DNA of 64,000 nt from contig NZ_CP150276.1 of the NCBI RefSeq assembly GCF_037977235.1, forward strand, positions 2,046,001-2,110,000. The letters are read 5' to 3'. The notes beneath the pieces were generated by a model, which saw nothing but the letters and a program-made list of their open reading frames with translations, searched no databases and was not told the DNA's origin. The DNA comes from Paenibacillus sp. FSL K6-0276. GTDB taxonomy: Bacteria > Bacillota > Bacilli > Paenibacillales > Paenibacillaceae. Each line of letters begins with the position of its first letter. Position 1 is the stretch's first letter. The translations under genes were made by a program, and so were the position numbers. Below are positions 17,747-27,093 of the stretch, one piece after another.

Positions 17747-19000
17747 ATGAACAAACGGATTGGTAAATTAGTCTTATGTCTGGCGATTTCGCTAGGCGGC
17801 ACCACAGCTGTATTTCAAAATACTACGCAAGCAGCACCCGCAGGGGGAGTTAGTATTGTACTGGATGGTTATGCACTACCGTTTCCAGTAGAGCCTGTTG
17901 TGATGAACGGAACAACAATGGTCCCATTCCGAGCGATATCTGAAGCGCTGGGGATCAACGTAGAGTGGAATCAAGCGCTTAAGAAAATTACCGCGACTAA
18001 AACGGATACAGCGGGTACTAAAGTGGTAACTTTGACCCTAGGTAGCAAAAATGCAGGTGTAAACGGTGATGTTGTGAAGCTAGGCGTTGCCCCGCAAACG
18101 ATCCGTAATAACACGATGATTCCGCTTAGCTTCTTCGGCCAGCAGTTTGGTGCGGGCGTAGCTTGGGATCAAGCGACGAAAACAGTATCAATCACCTCAC
18201 CAAAGACGGATATGTATAAGCTGGGCTTCTATGCGCTTAGCTCATACAGCGAAATTTCGTTGCTTCCTAGCTTTGATGCTGTAGCTTTTGGGTGGAGCGG
18301 GATTGATAAAAGTGGACAATTCACCACGACAGGCACTGACTTTAGATGGCCTCAAGCTGCTGGGGATGTAACCCCAGAGTCTATTATCTCGAATGCTGCA
18401 GCTGGTGGCACAGCGCCTTATCTGATGGTCTTTTCTGGTGACACTGCTTCCGAGTTGACGAAGAATCTTGAAGATAAAGTGCTTCAAGAGCAGACGATTA
18501 CAGGAATCGTCGATCTGGCTACACAAAAGGGATTCCAAGGCATCACGCTGGATCTTGAAGGACTGGGTCTAACGGGAGATAAGGCTAAGGTGCAAGCTGA
18601 TTATAATGCTTTTGTGAAGAATCTGTCTCAAAAAGCACATGCAGCAGGTCTTAAGCTTACGGTTATTCTTCATCCATTAAACAGCTCTTATAAAGGTTAT
18701 GATTACAAGACGCTAGGCAGCCTCGCAGACGATTTGGTCATTATGGCTTATGATTATTTGCAAGAGAAAAAAATGCCAGAGCCGCTGAAACTAGTAGATG
18801 AAGGCATCCGGCTTGCACTTCAGCAAGTAAGTAAGGATAAGCTCATTCTCGGTATTTCTGTTTATAGTGAAAATGAAACTTCAGTAAATTCCAAAGTTGG
18901 ACTTGCCAAACGTTATGGTCTTAAAGGGATAGCGATCTGGCGTGTGGGCTTGATTGGACAGCCTGTCTGGAATGAGATGGGTAAGTCGGTGGAGTTGTAG
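17747..19000 (+). CDS. Exported protein: copper-amine-oxidase-type stalk domain plus GH18-like domain
   Basis: A 417-residue protein with a signal peptide (basic MNKRIGK, hydrophobic core, cleavage near QAA). Residues about 30-150 form the stalk domain common in Paenibacillus exported proteins, with the paired MVPFRAISEALG and MIPLSFFGQQFG segments. Residues about 155-417 resemble a glycoside hydrolase 18 barrel: GFQGITLDLEGL matches the D-x-E part of the catalytic DxxDxDxE strand, and LGISVYSE and GIAIWRVGL match late barrel strands. The first Asp of that motif is replaced, so activity is uncertain. ATG 17747 is preferred over 17723 because GGGAG precedes it and the signal peptide begins there. 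Confidence 0.8.
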   Translation: MNKRIGKLVLCLAISLGGTTAVFQNTTQAAPAGGVSIVLDGYALPFPVEPVVMNGTTMVPFRAISEALGINVEWNQALKKITATKTDTAGTKVVTLTLGSKNAGVNGDVVKLGVAPQTIRNNTMIPLSFFGQQFGAGVAWDQATKTVSITSPKTDMYKLGFYALSSYSEISLLPSFDAVAFGWSGIDKSGQFTTTGTDFRWPQAAGDVTPESIISNAAAGGTAPYLMVFSGDTASELTKNLEDKVLQEQTITGIVDLATQKGFQGITLDLEGLGLTGDKAKVQADYNAFVKNLSQKAHAAGLKLTVILHPLNSSYKGYDYKTLGSLADDLVIMAYDYLQEKKMPEPLKLVDEGIRLALQQVSKDKLILGISVYSENETSVNSKVGLAKRYGLKGIAIWRVGLIGQPVWNEMGKSVEL

Positions 19001-19024
19001 GGGATTTGTGATAGGTTATCAAAA

Positions 19025-19056
19025 GAAAAAAGGCTGCCATCTGGCAGTCTTTTTTC
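19025..19056 (+). terminator. Intrinsic terminator after the GH18-like gene
   Basis: GGCTGCC and GGCAGTC pair around ATCT, flanked by an A-run and followed by TTTTTT. The A/T flanks make it partly bidirectional. Confidence 0.9.
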
Positions 19057-19204
19057 TTAAAAGATAGGAATTTATATGCTTGCGCAATAAATTGTCCTTA
19101 TACTTGTTGTATAGGGAATCATGCAATGGAAAAAAATAGATAAGAATGAAATGGAAGCTGCATTACTGTGAGATAGAGCTATTATGGAATTAGGTCTATT
19201 ATAG

Positions 19205-19389
19205 TATAGGGAATTCCTCCCTATAAATTCTGTATTTAAGGGTTGAACCAGTGGCATATAGGGAATTTCTCCCTATATTTCAGAGGATATCGTCGTTTTT
19301 TAGAAAATTCTCCGTATTATAGGGAGAAATTCCGCATAACTGGGTAATTGCGAGGAAAACTTCCTAAATATAGGGAGTTTTTCCCTATA
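19205..19389. repeat. Four-palindrome module, family A copy 1
   Basis: The 617-base gap between 19000 and 19618 contains, after the terminator, four 21-base palindromes with core GGGAATTCCTCCC flanked by TATA: 19205-19225, 19257-19277, 19318-19338 and 19369-19389. Centres are 52, 61 and 51 bases apart. Copies 1-2 read GGGAAT..CTCCC and copies 3-4 read GGGAG..TTCC, so the last two are reversed. A weaker half-site (AGGAAAACTTCCT) lies between copies 3 and 4. The rest of the gap has no gene that I can support. Confidence 0.8.
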
Positions 19390-19573
19390 AAACTCCCTCC
19401 CCATCTCCCCATCACAATTTCATAGACTGGGTGCAGGAGGTAGGGGAGTTTGGATTTGAAATCTAGCAACCTATACAACACTGATTGCCTCGTACACTCC
19501 AATGTGAAGTTAACAAAAGCTTATTCACCCGCGAGGGTGATTTTGCGCATAGATCAGAATTTATAGGTTCCTC

Positions 19574-19630
19574 GTCATAAATTATCTTTCTCTTTCTCGT
19601 TTAAGCGTTCACTTCCCCTATAGGGACGGA
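19574..19630 (+). repeat. Diverged copy (R5) of the roughly 100-base dispersed repeat
   Basis: A stretch with TTTCTCGTTTAAGCGTT and CTATAGGGACGG matches the middle of the repeat copy at 25469-25568 (TTTCTCGCATAAACGCT, TGTAGGGACG). The outer arm is lost where it runs into the end of the lipoprotein gene. Similarity is partial and judged by eye. Confidence 0.5.
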
Positions 19631-20181
19631 GAAGGGTTATACGTACCATTCTTGATGGACTCGATGGTAGTGAACATCCGTGAGTAAACATCTTTAATGT
19701 TGGGTTCATTTACTTTGCCGTTGTAAAGTCCGTATTCCCAATACTTATATGTTTCACCAGTTTGAAGATAGCCTGTGACATACATATCATTATTAAAATT
19801 TTTAAGTGATGAGTGCTCATACGATACATCTTCAAGAACAAACGGCATAAATGATTTAGCAGCTCCAATAAAGAAGAAAGAAACACCTGCATTTGTATAT
19901 ACTTTAACATACTTGTTGTCGTCCGCTTCTTGCAGATGATCCTTCATAATAACTACGGCATCATATTGGGAGGAGAGCTTTGTATAATCTACTAATTCAT
20001 CAAACGAAATACTTGTGAAGTGCACATGTTCTTCTCTTATTTTCGGGACCTCGCCAACAACGCCTATGAATAAGCTTTTTCCTGAATATAGCGGTGTATC
20101 AACCGTATCGGCAGTAGACGTACAGCCAGTAGCCAACATGACGATTAAGAGAATGAGTACGTTTAGGATGCTTCTCTTCAT
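19618..20181 (-). CDS. Putative lipoprotein of unknown function
   Basis: A 187-residue protein with a lipoprotein signal: MKRSILNVLILLIVMLATGC, with the lipidated Cys at residue 20. It should be anchored to the outer face of the membrane. The mature part has no recognised domain; a short strand-rich segment (SLFIGVVGEVP) and an amphipathic middle are visible. An AAAGGAG site precedes the ATG. It is transcribed away from the small membrane protein at 20278, and its 3' end abuts a repeat copy. Confidence 0.75.
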   Translation of the reverse strand: MKRSILNVLILLIVMLATGCTSTADTVDTPLYSGKSLFIGVVGEVPKIREEHVHFTSISFDELVDYTKLSSQYDAVVIMKDHLQEADDNKYVKVYTNAGVSFFFIGAAKSFMPFVLEDVSYEHSSLKNFNNDMYVTGYLQTGETYKYWEYGLYNGKVNEPNIKDVYSRMFTTIESIKNGTYNPSPSL

Positions 20182-20277
20182 ATTTTGGCTCCTTTCAAGC
20201 GATCTGCATGAGTTGTGTCGGTTTACAATAAAGTATTATACTGGAAATTAATGCTGCGAACCATAGGGGGAATCATA

Positions 20278-20694
20278 TTGCATCCAATTACAGCAATAGA
20301 AATTATACTTTCGGTTGTTTTTGTCCTCGTTATTTTTGTTATAGCCTTACTTCTACCCAATAAGGTTAGAAAATTTAGTTTAATTATAGCCTCTTCATTA
20401 ACTGTACTTTTGCTGTTATCCTTTGCTATTCGTCCCTACTGGATTGATTATCAAGTATCCAAAAAAACAGAACAACTTAATCACTATTTGGAGGCAAAAT
20501 ACCCTAATCAAGAGTGGGAAATTAGTCGACAAGTCGGTAGACAATATGATCCTTATTCCTTAGAAGTTAGATTTAAAAACGAAAAAGGTTGGATTTATAT
20601 TTATTCGGTAGTAAATCGTAAAAAAATTTACCAGAGCGTTTGGGTACCAGCAGGTGGCAAGTCCTCTGATGTAGGGAAACATTATGAAAAATGA
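20278..20694 (+). CDS. Small membrane protein, DUF3139-like
   Basis: A 138-residue protein from a TTG start with AGGGGG seven bases upstream; a longer GTG reading from 20215 has no ribosome site. Two hydrophobic segments at residues about 6-30 and 35-50 are followed by an outside-facing domain containing LEAKYPNQEWEIS and LEVRFKNEKGWIYIY. That pattern (KYPN..WE.., then EV.FKN) resembles DUF3139-type Firmicute proteins. Function is unknown. It is divergent from the lipoprotein gene. Confidence 0.6.
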   Translation: MHPITAIEIILSVVFVLVIFVIALLLPNKVRKFSLIIASSLTVLLLLSFAIRPYWIDYQVSKKTEQLNHYLEAKYPNQEWEISRQVGRQYDPYSLEVRFKNEKGWIYIYSVVNRKKIYQSVWVPAGGKSSDVGKHYEK

Positions 20695-20947
20695 GTAAGG
20701 AATTTTGAACAGTAGATGAGATTGTGAGATTAGTGAGGATAGGATTTTTTGGTTCTGGCATAGGTAAGCGAGAGGTAAAGGCAGTTGTTATTGTACTGAT
20801 AAAAAGAGATCAGCTGAGTAGTGACTGGATTTCTCAAACACACTTCGATTGTTATAAACCTCACATTCACCTAAGCCATAAACCTTTATAATCTCTAAGA
20901 TTGAACCCTTGAATCAAATTCATTATTTTTCAGGAGGACTTTAGAGT

Positions 20948-21895
20948 ATGAGATATAAAGCATTGGAATTAGACAAACCGCTTACCTATGAGCTGGAAGG
21001 CTTAGAAATAGGAGTCACCTCAAACTGTAATTTCCGCTGTGATTATTGTTGTGCATATAATAGAAATGATGGACAAAGCATCAAAGCCAAAGAAGTTATC
21101 CGAATTCTTGATGAGCTTCCTGGACTCAAAAGAGTACGCTTGTCTGGTGGCGAGGTCACCTTAAAGTTTGACGACTGTGTGGAGATTGTAAACTACTGCT
21201 CATCCAGAGGGATTCAGACACAGCTCAACTCCAACGGCAGTCTTTTAAATGCTGAACGGATTGATCAATTGGTCACGGCAGGATTAACGACGATACATAT
21301 ATCCTTTAATTTTACTACGGCGGACGCCTTCTCTCGTTATTATAATATTCATCCAAGCATCTATGAGAAAATTAGAGAGAACATTACTATGTTCGCGGCA
21401 ACTAGTGTAGATACGGTGCTGGAGACGCTGTTGTTCAGCGAAACTCAGGATAATATGAAGGAAATTAGTGATCACGTTTACGCGATGGGCGTTAGAACAC
21501 ATGAGATTCAGAATAGTATTATCATGGATCATACGGGCTGGAAGTCTATAGCTGCTCGCGAACAATTAAATAATGCCGTGAGTGAACTGATTGCTATGAA
21601 GAAAGAGGATACGATCCTGTATTTCACTTGCATGGACCGTTTTATGGATGCACTTGGGTTCGAGGAGCAGACGGGCGTTTATTTTCCTCACTGCATAGAG
21701 GGTAAGAAACAGCTTCATCTACATGGAAATGGGGACATTCTGATCTCTGAATTGTGCCACCCAGTTATTATTGGCAACATTTATCAGGGAACCTCACTAA
21801 AGGACTTGTACAGAAACATGCCAGCGCCTTTGGCTCAGTTCCTGGATAAGCTGCCATGCCCAGCACTGGATGCATTGTTTCCACAAGGGGTTTAA
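20948..21895 (+). CDS. Radical SAM enzyme with C-terminal cysteine-rich region
   Basis: A 315-residue protein with the CxxxCxxC cluster motif (SNCNFRCDYCCAYN, residues about 26-39), the SAM-binding RLSGGEVTL segment and LNSNGSLL, as in MoaA/PqqE-like enzymes. Beyond the barrel, single cysteines occur in FTCMDRF, FPHCIEG, ELCHPVIIGN and LPCPAL. These could hold a second Fe-S cluster as in SPASM/twitch domains, but the spacing is unusual. No peptide substrate gene or maturase partner lies next to it, so the substrate is unknown. It is followed by its own terminator. Confidence 0.85.
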   Translation: MRYKALELDKPLTYELEGLEIGVTSNCNFRCDYCCAYNRNDGQSIKAKEVIRILDELPGLKRVRLSGGEVTLKFDDCVEIVNYCSSRGIQTQLNSNGSLLNAERIDQLVTAGLTTIHISFNFTTADAFSRYYNIHPSIYEKIRENITMFAATSVDTVLETLLFSETQDNMKEISDHVYAMGVRTHEIQNSIIMDHTGWKSIAAREQLNNAVSELIAMKKEDTILYFTCMDRFMDALGFEEQTGVYFPHCIEGKKQLHLHGNGDILISELCHPVIIGNIYQGTSLKDLYRNMPAPLAQFLDKLPCPALDALFPQGV

Positions 21896-21925
21896 ATCGT
21901 TAAGTCTTTTTATAAAAAAAGTACT

Positions 21926-21957
21926 AGGAGCCAATTTTAATAATTGGTTCCTTTTTT
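21926..21957 (+). terminator. Intrinsic terminator after the radical SAM gene
   Basis: AGGAGCCAATT pairs with AATTGGTTCCT around TTAAT and is followed by TTTTTT. Confidence 0.9.
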
Positions 21958-22041
21958 GTGTAGTAGATTTATGGAAAGTCTTGTATGATCTCTGTAAGCT
22001 TATAGAGGCTGCTACAACTTAAATTTGCGGATAAGGAATGT

Positions 22042-23103
22042 ATGATATCCATACATAAGGTGAATGACCAAGTGCTTAGCAATATACGAAATGGACTCAT
22101 CAAATCCAATGTAGTTCTCGAAAAAATTATGCCATTATTAACACCTACAGCCATCGTAGTTGGCGTGCTTAATGAAAGCAGACTGCTGCCGTTCACAGGC
22201 CTCGTTCCTTGGATATTCGCCTTCATGACATTGATCGGAAGTTTGAAGTCCAATCTCAAAGATCTGCTGGGCGTACTGCTGAAACCACAGAAGTTGCTGG
22301 TGTTGATGATCATTCTCCATATTGTGATGCCGCTCATTGGCTGGCTCGTAGCAAGTGTTGTTTTTCCTGGAGATCCCTACACAGTGACTGGATTTGTACT
22401 GCTGTTTGCGATCCCTACGGGTGTCGTTAGTGTGGTGTGGGTATCCATATACGGAGGGAATATTGCACTAACTTTGGCACTTATTCTGATCGATACGCTC
22501 TTGTCACCGATTGTCGTTCCGGGGACCTTGTATTTGCTCATGGGAGCAAGTGTGGAAATTCAGCTTGGGGAAATGATGAAGGGGCTGTTATGGATGGTTG
22601 TAATTCCTTCGGTGGTCGGGATGCTTCTGAATCAATGGACAAAAGGCAGGGTGAATACGGTATGTGGACCGCCGCTTTCCCCATTTGTAAAGGTTGGGTT
22701 GTTCATGGTCGTTTCCATTAATGGTGCCAGTATTGCTCGTTATCTGAAGCACCCGGATAGTAAATTAGCTATTATTATTGGAGTAACCTTTATAATCGTA
22801 GTTCTTGGATACGTAATCGGAGCAGTGGTATCACGTCGTTTCCGATTTAGCTATGAAGATTCTGTGGCTGTGCAATTTAATTCTGGCATGCGTAATTTAA
22901 GCGCGGGAGCTGTGCTCGCAGTGAAATATTTTCCTCCGGCTGTTGCGCTTCCTGTGATTTCAGGAATGTTATTTCAGCAAATACTTGCTGCAATGTCTGG
23001 TCTGTTTTTACGTAACAGAACTAAAAGCCCCTTAACAGATGGTGCATTAACGCAAGTTCCCCCAGCATCCCAGTCAGAACCGCCTATTTCATCACAGAGA
23101 TAA
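22042..23103 (+). CDS. Bile acid:sodium symporter (BASS) family transporter
   Basis: A 353-residue integral membrane protein with about ten hydrophobic segments. The family pattern is visible in PLLTPTAIVVGVL, the AIPTGVVSVVWVSIYGGN crossing segment and VQFNSGMRNLSAGAVLA near residue 280, where BASS proteins have their second helix-break motif. The family moves organic anions with Na+; the natural substrate is often a keto acid or small acid. An AAGGA site lies close to the ATG. The last 30 residues are hydrophilic and proline-rich and probably unstructured. Confidence 0.82.
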   Translation: MISIHKVNDQVLSNIRNGLIKSNVVLEKIMPLLTPTAIVVGVLNESRLLPFTGLVPWIFAFMTLIGSLKSNLKDLLGVLLKPQKLLVLMIILHIVMPLIGWLVASVVFPGDPYTVTGFVLLFAIPTGVVSVVWVSIYGGNIALTLALILIDTLLSPIVVPGTLYLLMGASVEIQLGEMMKGLLWMVVIPSVVGMLLNQWTKGRVNTVCGPPLSPFVKVGLFMVVSINGASIARYLKHPDSKLAIIIGVTFIIVVLGYVIGAVVSRRFRFSYEDSVAVQFNSGMRNLSAGAVLAVKYFPPAVALPVISGMLFQQILAAMSGLFLRNRTKSPLTDGALTQVPPASQSEPPISSQR

Positions 23104-23312
23104 AACAGGTCTTATTGACTATTCTATAAAAGATGTCCAATAGAAAAACTAGATTTCTCTACATTAATATGCAAAAATTCGACATTAATTGATATTTTCC
23201 GTATTTTATCCTAGTCAATATTCACTAATTTATCATGATATCCGATAGTAATTGTATTATTTACAATTGCCTTGTTCATAAATGAGCAAGTTGTCGGAAG
23301 GATGAGAAGCAT

Positions 23313-25346
23313 ATGAAGATTCGCCTTAAGCTATCACTTATGTTGATAGGAGTGACCCTGTTATGTATAACGGTAATGGGGGTATTTACGTATTTGAAGT
23401 CAACTCAGGCGATTGTGAGCCTAACTGAGAATTCTATGAAGCAGGTCAATACGAATAAAGCTCAGACCATAGCATCCATGATTTCGAAAGAGAAGAGAAG
23501 TATTGAACTTATTGCGGGTAGGTCGGAAATTGTCGAACTATTGCTTCAAGCTGGTAACGGTGGAGTAGCCAAGGGGGATAAGCTTCAGAATGAGGTGAAT
23601 ATCAGCCTTCAGGGAATTGTGGAGGATGCAGGAAACCTTGAACATGTGTTTGTCAGTGATATGAAGGGCATTGCTGTGGCAGACAGTGACACTAAGCTTA
23701 TAGGTGCAGATTTTAGTGAAAGAAATTATACGAAGAAAGTAATGGAGACCGCAGAGCCGGTAATTAGCGAAACGCTGAAATCGAAATCTACTGGGGCTTA
23801 TGTGGTGGTTTTTGTGCATCCGGTGAAGAGTAACGGGAAGATGATTGGATATGTTGCTTCAGCTGTTACTGCGGATAGTATGATTAAGTACTTGGCAGAT
23901 ACTAAAGTGGTGAACACGACGAGCTCATATGTATATTTACTGGATGAGAACGGGAATAAACTGTACCACCCGGATAAAAAGCAAATCGGACAACCGGTTG
24001 AGAATACTCAAATTTCAGCTGTTATGGATCGTGTGAGGGCTGGTGAGGAGGTAGCGGACGGCCTGCTCAATAATACAGTTGATGGTGTGGAAAAGAAATC
24101 AGCTTACACAGTTATGCCTGAGACCCATTGGTTGCTTGTATTAACTGCTGACTTAGACGAGATAGTGAAGTCTGTCACTGAGATGAGAAACTTCAATATT
24201 GTACTAGGTGCGGGAAGTTTGATTATAGCATTGCTGATTGCTCTCTATTTTGCTAATAAAATCTCTTCACCGATTGTTAAACTAACAGAGATGATAAATA
24301 GAACGGCAGAGCTGAATTTGACGTATGACTCCCAGTATGAGTATCTGACGAAAAACAAAGATGAAACCGGCACGATTGCCAAAGCAATGCTCCGCACACG
24401 GGTTATTCTTCGTGATATGGCGGGCAGTCTAATCACTATCTCAACCAAGGTGCTAGATAATGCGGAGACCCTTGAGAAGCTGTCAATAGATGTTCGGGAG
24501 AATGCTCACGACAATTCGGCAACTACACAGCAGCTATCCGCAGGGATGGAGGAGACAGCAGCTTCAACACAAGAGATGACTGCAGCGATTACTGAAATTG
24601 ATGTCAATGTATCCGAGATCTCTAGTAATGTGAAGGAAGGCGCTGAAGTTTCCAAACAGATCAGTGAGCGAGCTATGGCGTTACAAGATGAGGCGTTAGA
24701 GTCTACGGATAATGCGAAGCGAGTGTATGAATCTGTTCGTGTCGATATGGAAAAAGCAATTGAGCAGTCGAACGCGATCTCGGAGATTAATGTACTGGCG
24801 GATACGATTCTATCGATTACTAGTCAGACTAATCTGCTTGCTTTGAATGCAGCCATCGAAGCGGCCAGAGCAGGTGAGGCGGGTAGAGGATTTGCTGTTG
24901 TAGCTGGTGAAATCCGTAAGTTGGCTGAGAAATCATCAGAGACCGCGGCTGGGATTCAGGGGGTCGTTTCAGGTGTATATGCTTCTGTTGAACTAATGAA
25001 GGAAAATTCAGAGGCGTTACTCGCTTTTATTGACCAGAACGTTCTTGGAGATTATGAGCGGTTAACGGAGGTGAGTCAGCAATATAACAGAGATGCAACT
25101 ACAGTGAATATGCTGATGAATCAATTCGAGACCGCAGCCGATCATCTAAGTATGGCGGTATCTAGTATTTCTATTGCGGTCAATGAAGTGGCTGCTACAG
25201 TAAATGAGGGGGCAATTGGTATTCAGGATATTGCGGTGAAGACGGCTGATATCGTGGAGAAGACATTCGAGGAAGTTACGATGGCTGATGAAAATACTCA
25301 AAGTGCCAAAGAGCTGCAGGGGCTGGTAGATCAGTTTAAGATGTAA
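23313..25346 (+). CDS. Methyl-accepting chemotaxis protein with extracellular Cache-type sensor
   Basis: A 677-residue receptor. A first membrane helix spans residues about 8-28. An extracellular sensor follows to about residue 290, with Cache-like features ([19 protein letters not shown] and [16 protein letters not shown]). The second membrane helix is at about 293-315 ([18 protein letters not shown]), followed by HAMP and a long coiled-coil signalling domain. The hairpin tip [16 protein letters not shown] is fully conserved, so it should couple to CheA/CheW. The ligand is unknown. It is a single gene followed by a strong terminator. Confidence 0.93.
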   Translation: MKIRLKLSLMLIGVTLLCITVMGVFTYLKSTQAIVSLTENSMKQVNTNKAQTIASMISKEKRSIELIAGRSEIVELLLQAGNGGVAKGDKLQNEVNISLQGIVEDAGNLEHVFVSDMKGIAVADSDTKLIGADFSERNYTKKVMETAEPVISETLKSKSTGAYVVVFVHPVKSNGKMIGYVASAVTADSMIKYLADTKVVNTTSSYVYLLDENGNKLYHPDKKQIGQPVENTQISAVMDRVRAGEEVADGLLNNTVDGVEKKSAYTVMPETHWLLVLTADLDEIVKSVTEMRNFNIVLGAGSLIIALLIALYFANKISSPIVKLTEMINRTAELNLTYDSQYEYLTKNKDETGTIAKAMLRTRVILRDMAGSLITISTKVLDNAETLEKLSIDVRENAHDNSATTQQLSAGMEETAASTQEMTAAITEIDVNVSEISSNVKEGAEVSKQISERAMALQDEALESTDNAKRVYESVRVDMEKAIEQSNAISEINVLADTILSITSQTNLLALNAAIEAARAGEAGRGFAVVAGEIRKLAEKSSETAAGIQGVVSGVYASVELMKENSEALLAFIDQNVLGDYERLTEVSQQYNRDATTVNMLMNQFETAADHLSMAVSSISIAVNEVAATVNEGAIGIQDIAVKTADIVEKTFEEVTMADENTQSAKELQGLVDQFKM

Positions 25347-25437
25347 GAAATATTAAGGGAATCCTTATCTCACATTCATAAAACATTAAGCTTGCAGGCT
25401 TATAGTAAATGCATAGCCCCCTTATATATAGATTTTG

Positions 25438-25467
25438 CCCCGCCGGTTGCTGGCGGGGTCTTTTTTT
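25438..25467 (+). terminator. Intrinsic terminator after the chemotaxis receptor
   Basis: CCCCGCCGG and CTGGCGGGG pair around TTG and are followed by TCTTTTTTT. Confidence 0.93.
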
Positions 25468-25468
25468 G

Positions 25469-25568
25469 AAAATATAAGAAAGTATAAGTTTCACGCTATA
25501 CATTATCCTTATATTTCTCGCATAAACGCTAACCGTCCTTGTAGGGACGCCAAAGGCGTTTATGCTTG
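25469..25568 (+). repeat. Dispersed repeat, roughly 100 bases, copy R1
   Basis: The copy has two parts: an A/T-rich inverted repeat (AAATATAAG and CTTATATTT) around TTTCACGCTATACATTA, and a hairpin with GCATAAACGC and GGCGTTTATGC. On the opposite strand it matches the copy at 61055-61153 at about 88 of 101 bases by eye. It lies between the 3' ends of the receptor gene and hisS. Confidence 0.8.
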
Positions 25569-25588
25569 GCAGATTTTAAGAATGCTCT

Positions 25589-26869
25589 TTATCCTGTGAT
25601 GAGGTAAATAGCTTCATCCAGCGGAACGATAACCTCTGTTTGTTCCTCCATATCTTTCAGACGTACCTTATCAACACTCGATTCGCTTTCGCCGATGAGT
25701 ATAATGTAACGGATGTTTTTGGATGAGGCTCTGGCGAGTTGTTTTTTTAGTTTTCTTTTACCGGATACGAGAGTGGTTCTTATTGAACAGGCACGTAGCT
25801 CGTCTGCTGCAATCAAAGCTTGTGGTAGTGTCTCACCAATGGGAATGACCATAACATTAGCTGCTTTATTTTCTTGGATAGGTCGTTCTGCTAGGAGTGC
25901 CATAATAGACTCCATGCCAAAAGACAACCCAACCGTTGGGTATTGAATAACCTCTCTGCCCACTAGCTGTCCAATGATAGCGTCATATCTGCCTCCACCA
26001 CCCAAGCTTGAGGTAAAGGAACCAGAAGCATCAAAGATCTCGTAGACAGTTCCTGTGTAGAATGAAAGACCTCGGGATAAGAAAGGATCGAAACGGCAAG
26101 TCTCCTGTAGTCCAATGTCTTGGATTAGCTTTTGTAGGATAAGAACCTCTGACGCACCCGGTTGTGCTGTGAGATTGTATTTTTCGCATAACTGCTCAAA
26201 GCTTGGATTGTCCATTTCGATAAGCGCTAGAATCGCTGCGATGGTTGCAGATTCTAGCCCCTTGCCAATCAACTCGTTCTCCACTCCGCTAATGTTGATT
26301 TTCTCAAGTTTATCAAGGATAAGCATAACGGATAGTTGCTCATCGGTAGGTACGCCAATGGACTCCAGAATCTCGCCGAGAAATCGTCGATTGTTCCATT
26401 TTAGGATGATAGGGATGTCTAGCTTGCGGAAAGCTTCGGTTGCCAGTTGCATTAGCTCAGCTTCAGCCTCAGGGCCGGAAATGCCGACTACATCAACATC
26501 ACATTGCAGAAATTCACGCAGACGTCCACGTTTCACGGGTCCATCTCGGAACACTTTTCCGATCTCATACCGCTTGAAGGGGAACGCTATCCCTGGATTT
26601 AAAGCGATCACTTTGGCAAAAGGAATAGTCAGATCATAACGTAACCCCAGCTTGCGGTTACCTTGATCTGTGAGTTGATACATTTCCTTGAGGATTTCGT
26701 CCCCGCCTGCATATTTTGAGGTCAATAACTCCAGTTCGTTTAATAGCGTCGTATCCATCGATTCAAAATCATAGAGCTCAAACAAGTCCTGTAGCATATT
26801 TTGAATGTTTTTTCTGAGCGCTTGTTCTTGACCGAAGTAATCATAAGTTCCTTTAATGTTTTGCATCAT
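25589..26869 (-). CDS. hisS: Histidine--tRNA ligase
   Basis: A 426-residue class II synthetase charging tRNA-His. Motif 2 is in FKRYEIGKVFRDGP with RLREFLQCDVDVVG, the histidine-recognition segment is SRGLSFYTGTVYEIF, motif 3 is PTVGLSFGMES, and the C-terminal anticodon-binding domain begins near VMVIPIGETL. These features and length separate it from HisZ. It is not next to aspS, its usual partner in Firmicutes, so it may be a second, regulated copy (inference). AAAGGAG precedes a double ATG. A strong promoter, a short leader reading frame and a terminator lie upstream. Confidence 0.92.
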   Translation of the reverse strand: MMQNIKGTYDYFGQEQALRKNIQNMLQDLFELYDFESMDTTLLNELELLTSKYAGGDEILKEMYQLTDQGNRKLGLRYDLTIPFAKVIALNPGIAFPFKRYEIGKVFRDGPVKRGRLREFLQCDVDVVGISGPEAEAELMQLATEAFRKLDIPIILKWNNRRFLGEILESIGVPTDEQLSVMLILDKLEKINISGVENELIGKGLESATIAAILALIEMDNPSFEQLCEKYNLTAQPGASEVLILQKLIQDIGLQETCRFDPFLSRGLSFYTGTVYEIFDASGSFTSSLGGGGRYDAIIGQLVGREVIQYPTVGLSFGMESIMALLAERPIQENKAANVMVIPIGETLPQALIAADELRACSIRTTLVSGKRKLKKQLARASSKNIRYIILIGESESSVDKVRLKDMEEQTEVIVPLDEAIYLITG

Positions 26870-26905
26870 TAGTAGCTCCTTTTATACTGGCATAGTTTAG
26901 GAAAT

Positions 26906-27007
26906 AAAAAAACGCGCAGGACCTCTTGGTCCTGCGCGTGATCTATGCCGCAGGGAGGCCAACGCGAGTAGCGTTAGCCTCCCTGAAAAATTCAGGAGTG
27001 CTAACGC
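26906..27007 (-). promoter_or_regulatory. Candidate attenuator in the hisS leader
   Basis: In transcript order there are four elements. Segment 1 (27007-26991, GCGTTAGCACTCCTGAA) and segment 2 (26987-26971) pair at about 14 of 17 positions. Segment 2 and segment 3 (26965-26951, GCGTTGGCCTCCCTG) pair over 15 with one G-U. The end of segment 3 (CCTGCG, 26954-26949) can pair with the CGCAGG of the next arm. The last hairpin, ACGCGCAGGACC/GGTCCTGCGCGT with loop AAGA and a U-run, is a perfect 12-bp terminator. The terminator functions only on the minus strand, ahead of hisS. The antiterminator pairing is only six base pairs, so the switch is a hypothesis. Confidence 0.65.
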
Positions 27008-27057
27008 TGTTTGTGATAATAATGAAGTTGATTCAGCATGATTGTATTTGTATTCAT
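27001..27057 (-). CDS. Putative 18-residue leader peptide of hisS
   Basis: An ATG at 27057 opens MNTNTIMLNQLHYYHKQR and stops at TAG 27003-27001. GAAGGG lies 11 bases upstream. Two of the last seven codons are His (CAT at codon 12, CAC at codon 15), around two Tyr. The stop codon falls inside segment 1 of the hairpin set. A ribosome waiting at His12 would leave segment 1 free, and one at the stop would cover it. This is the arrangement expected of a leader peptide, but the frame is short and could occur by chance. Confidence 0.5.
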   Translation of the reverse strand: MNTNTIMLNQLHYYHKQR

Positions 27058-27093
27058 CAGAACCAATTCCCTTCGAAATTTTGATTACTGCCG

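Noticed and set aside
19205..19389. CRISPR-like array (short repeats with about 30-base spacers)
   Set aside because: The repeats are degenerate palindromes, reverse orientation half-way and have unequal spacing; no cas gene is in the window.
20015..20251. Plus-strand frame opposite the lipoprotein start
   Set aside because: It lies antisense to a protein with a clear lipobox and has no ribosome site.
26870..27087. T-box riboswitch upstream of hisS
   Set aside because: The conserved T-box sequence and a specifier stem were not found; the hairpins fit leader-peptide attenuation better.
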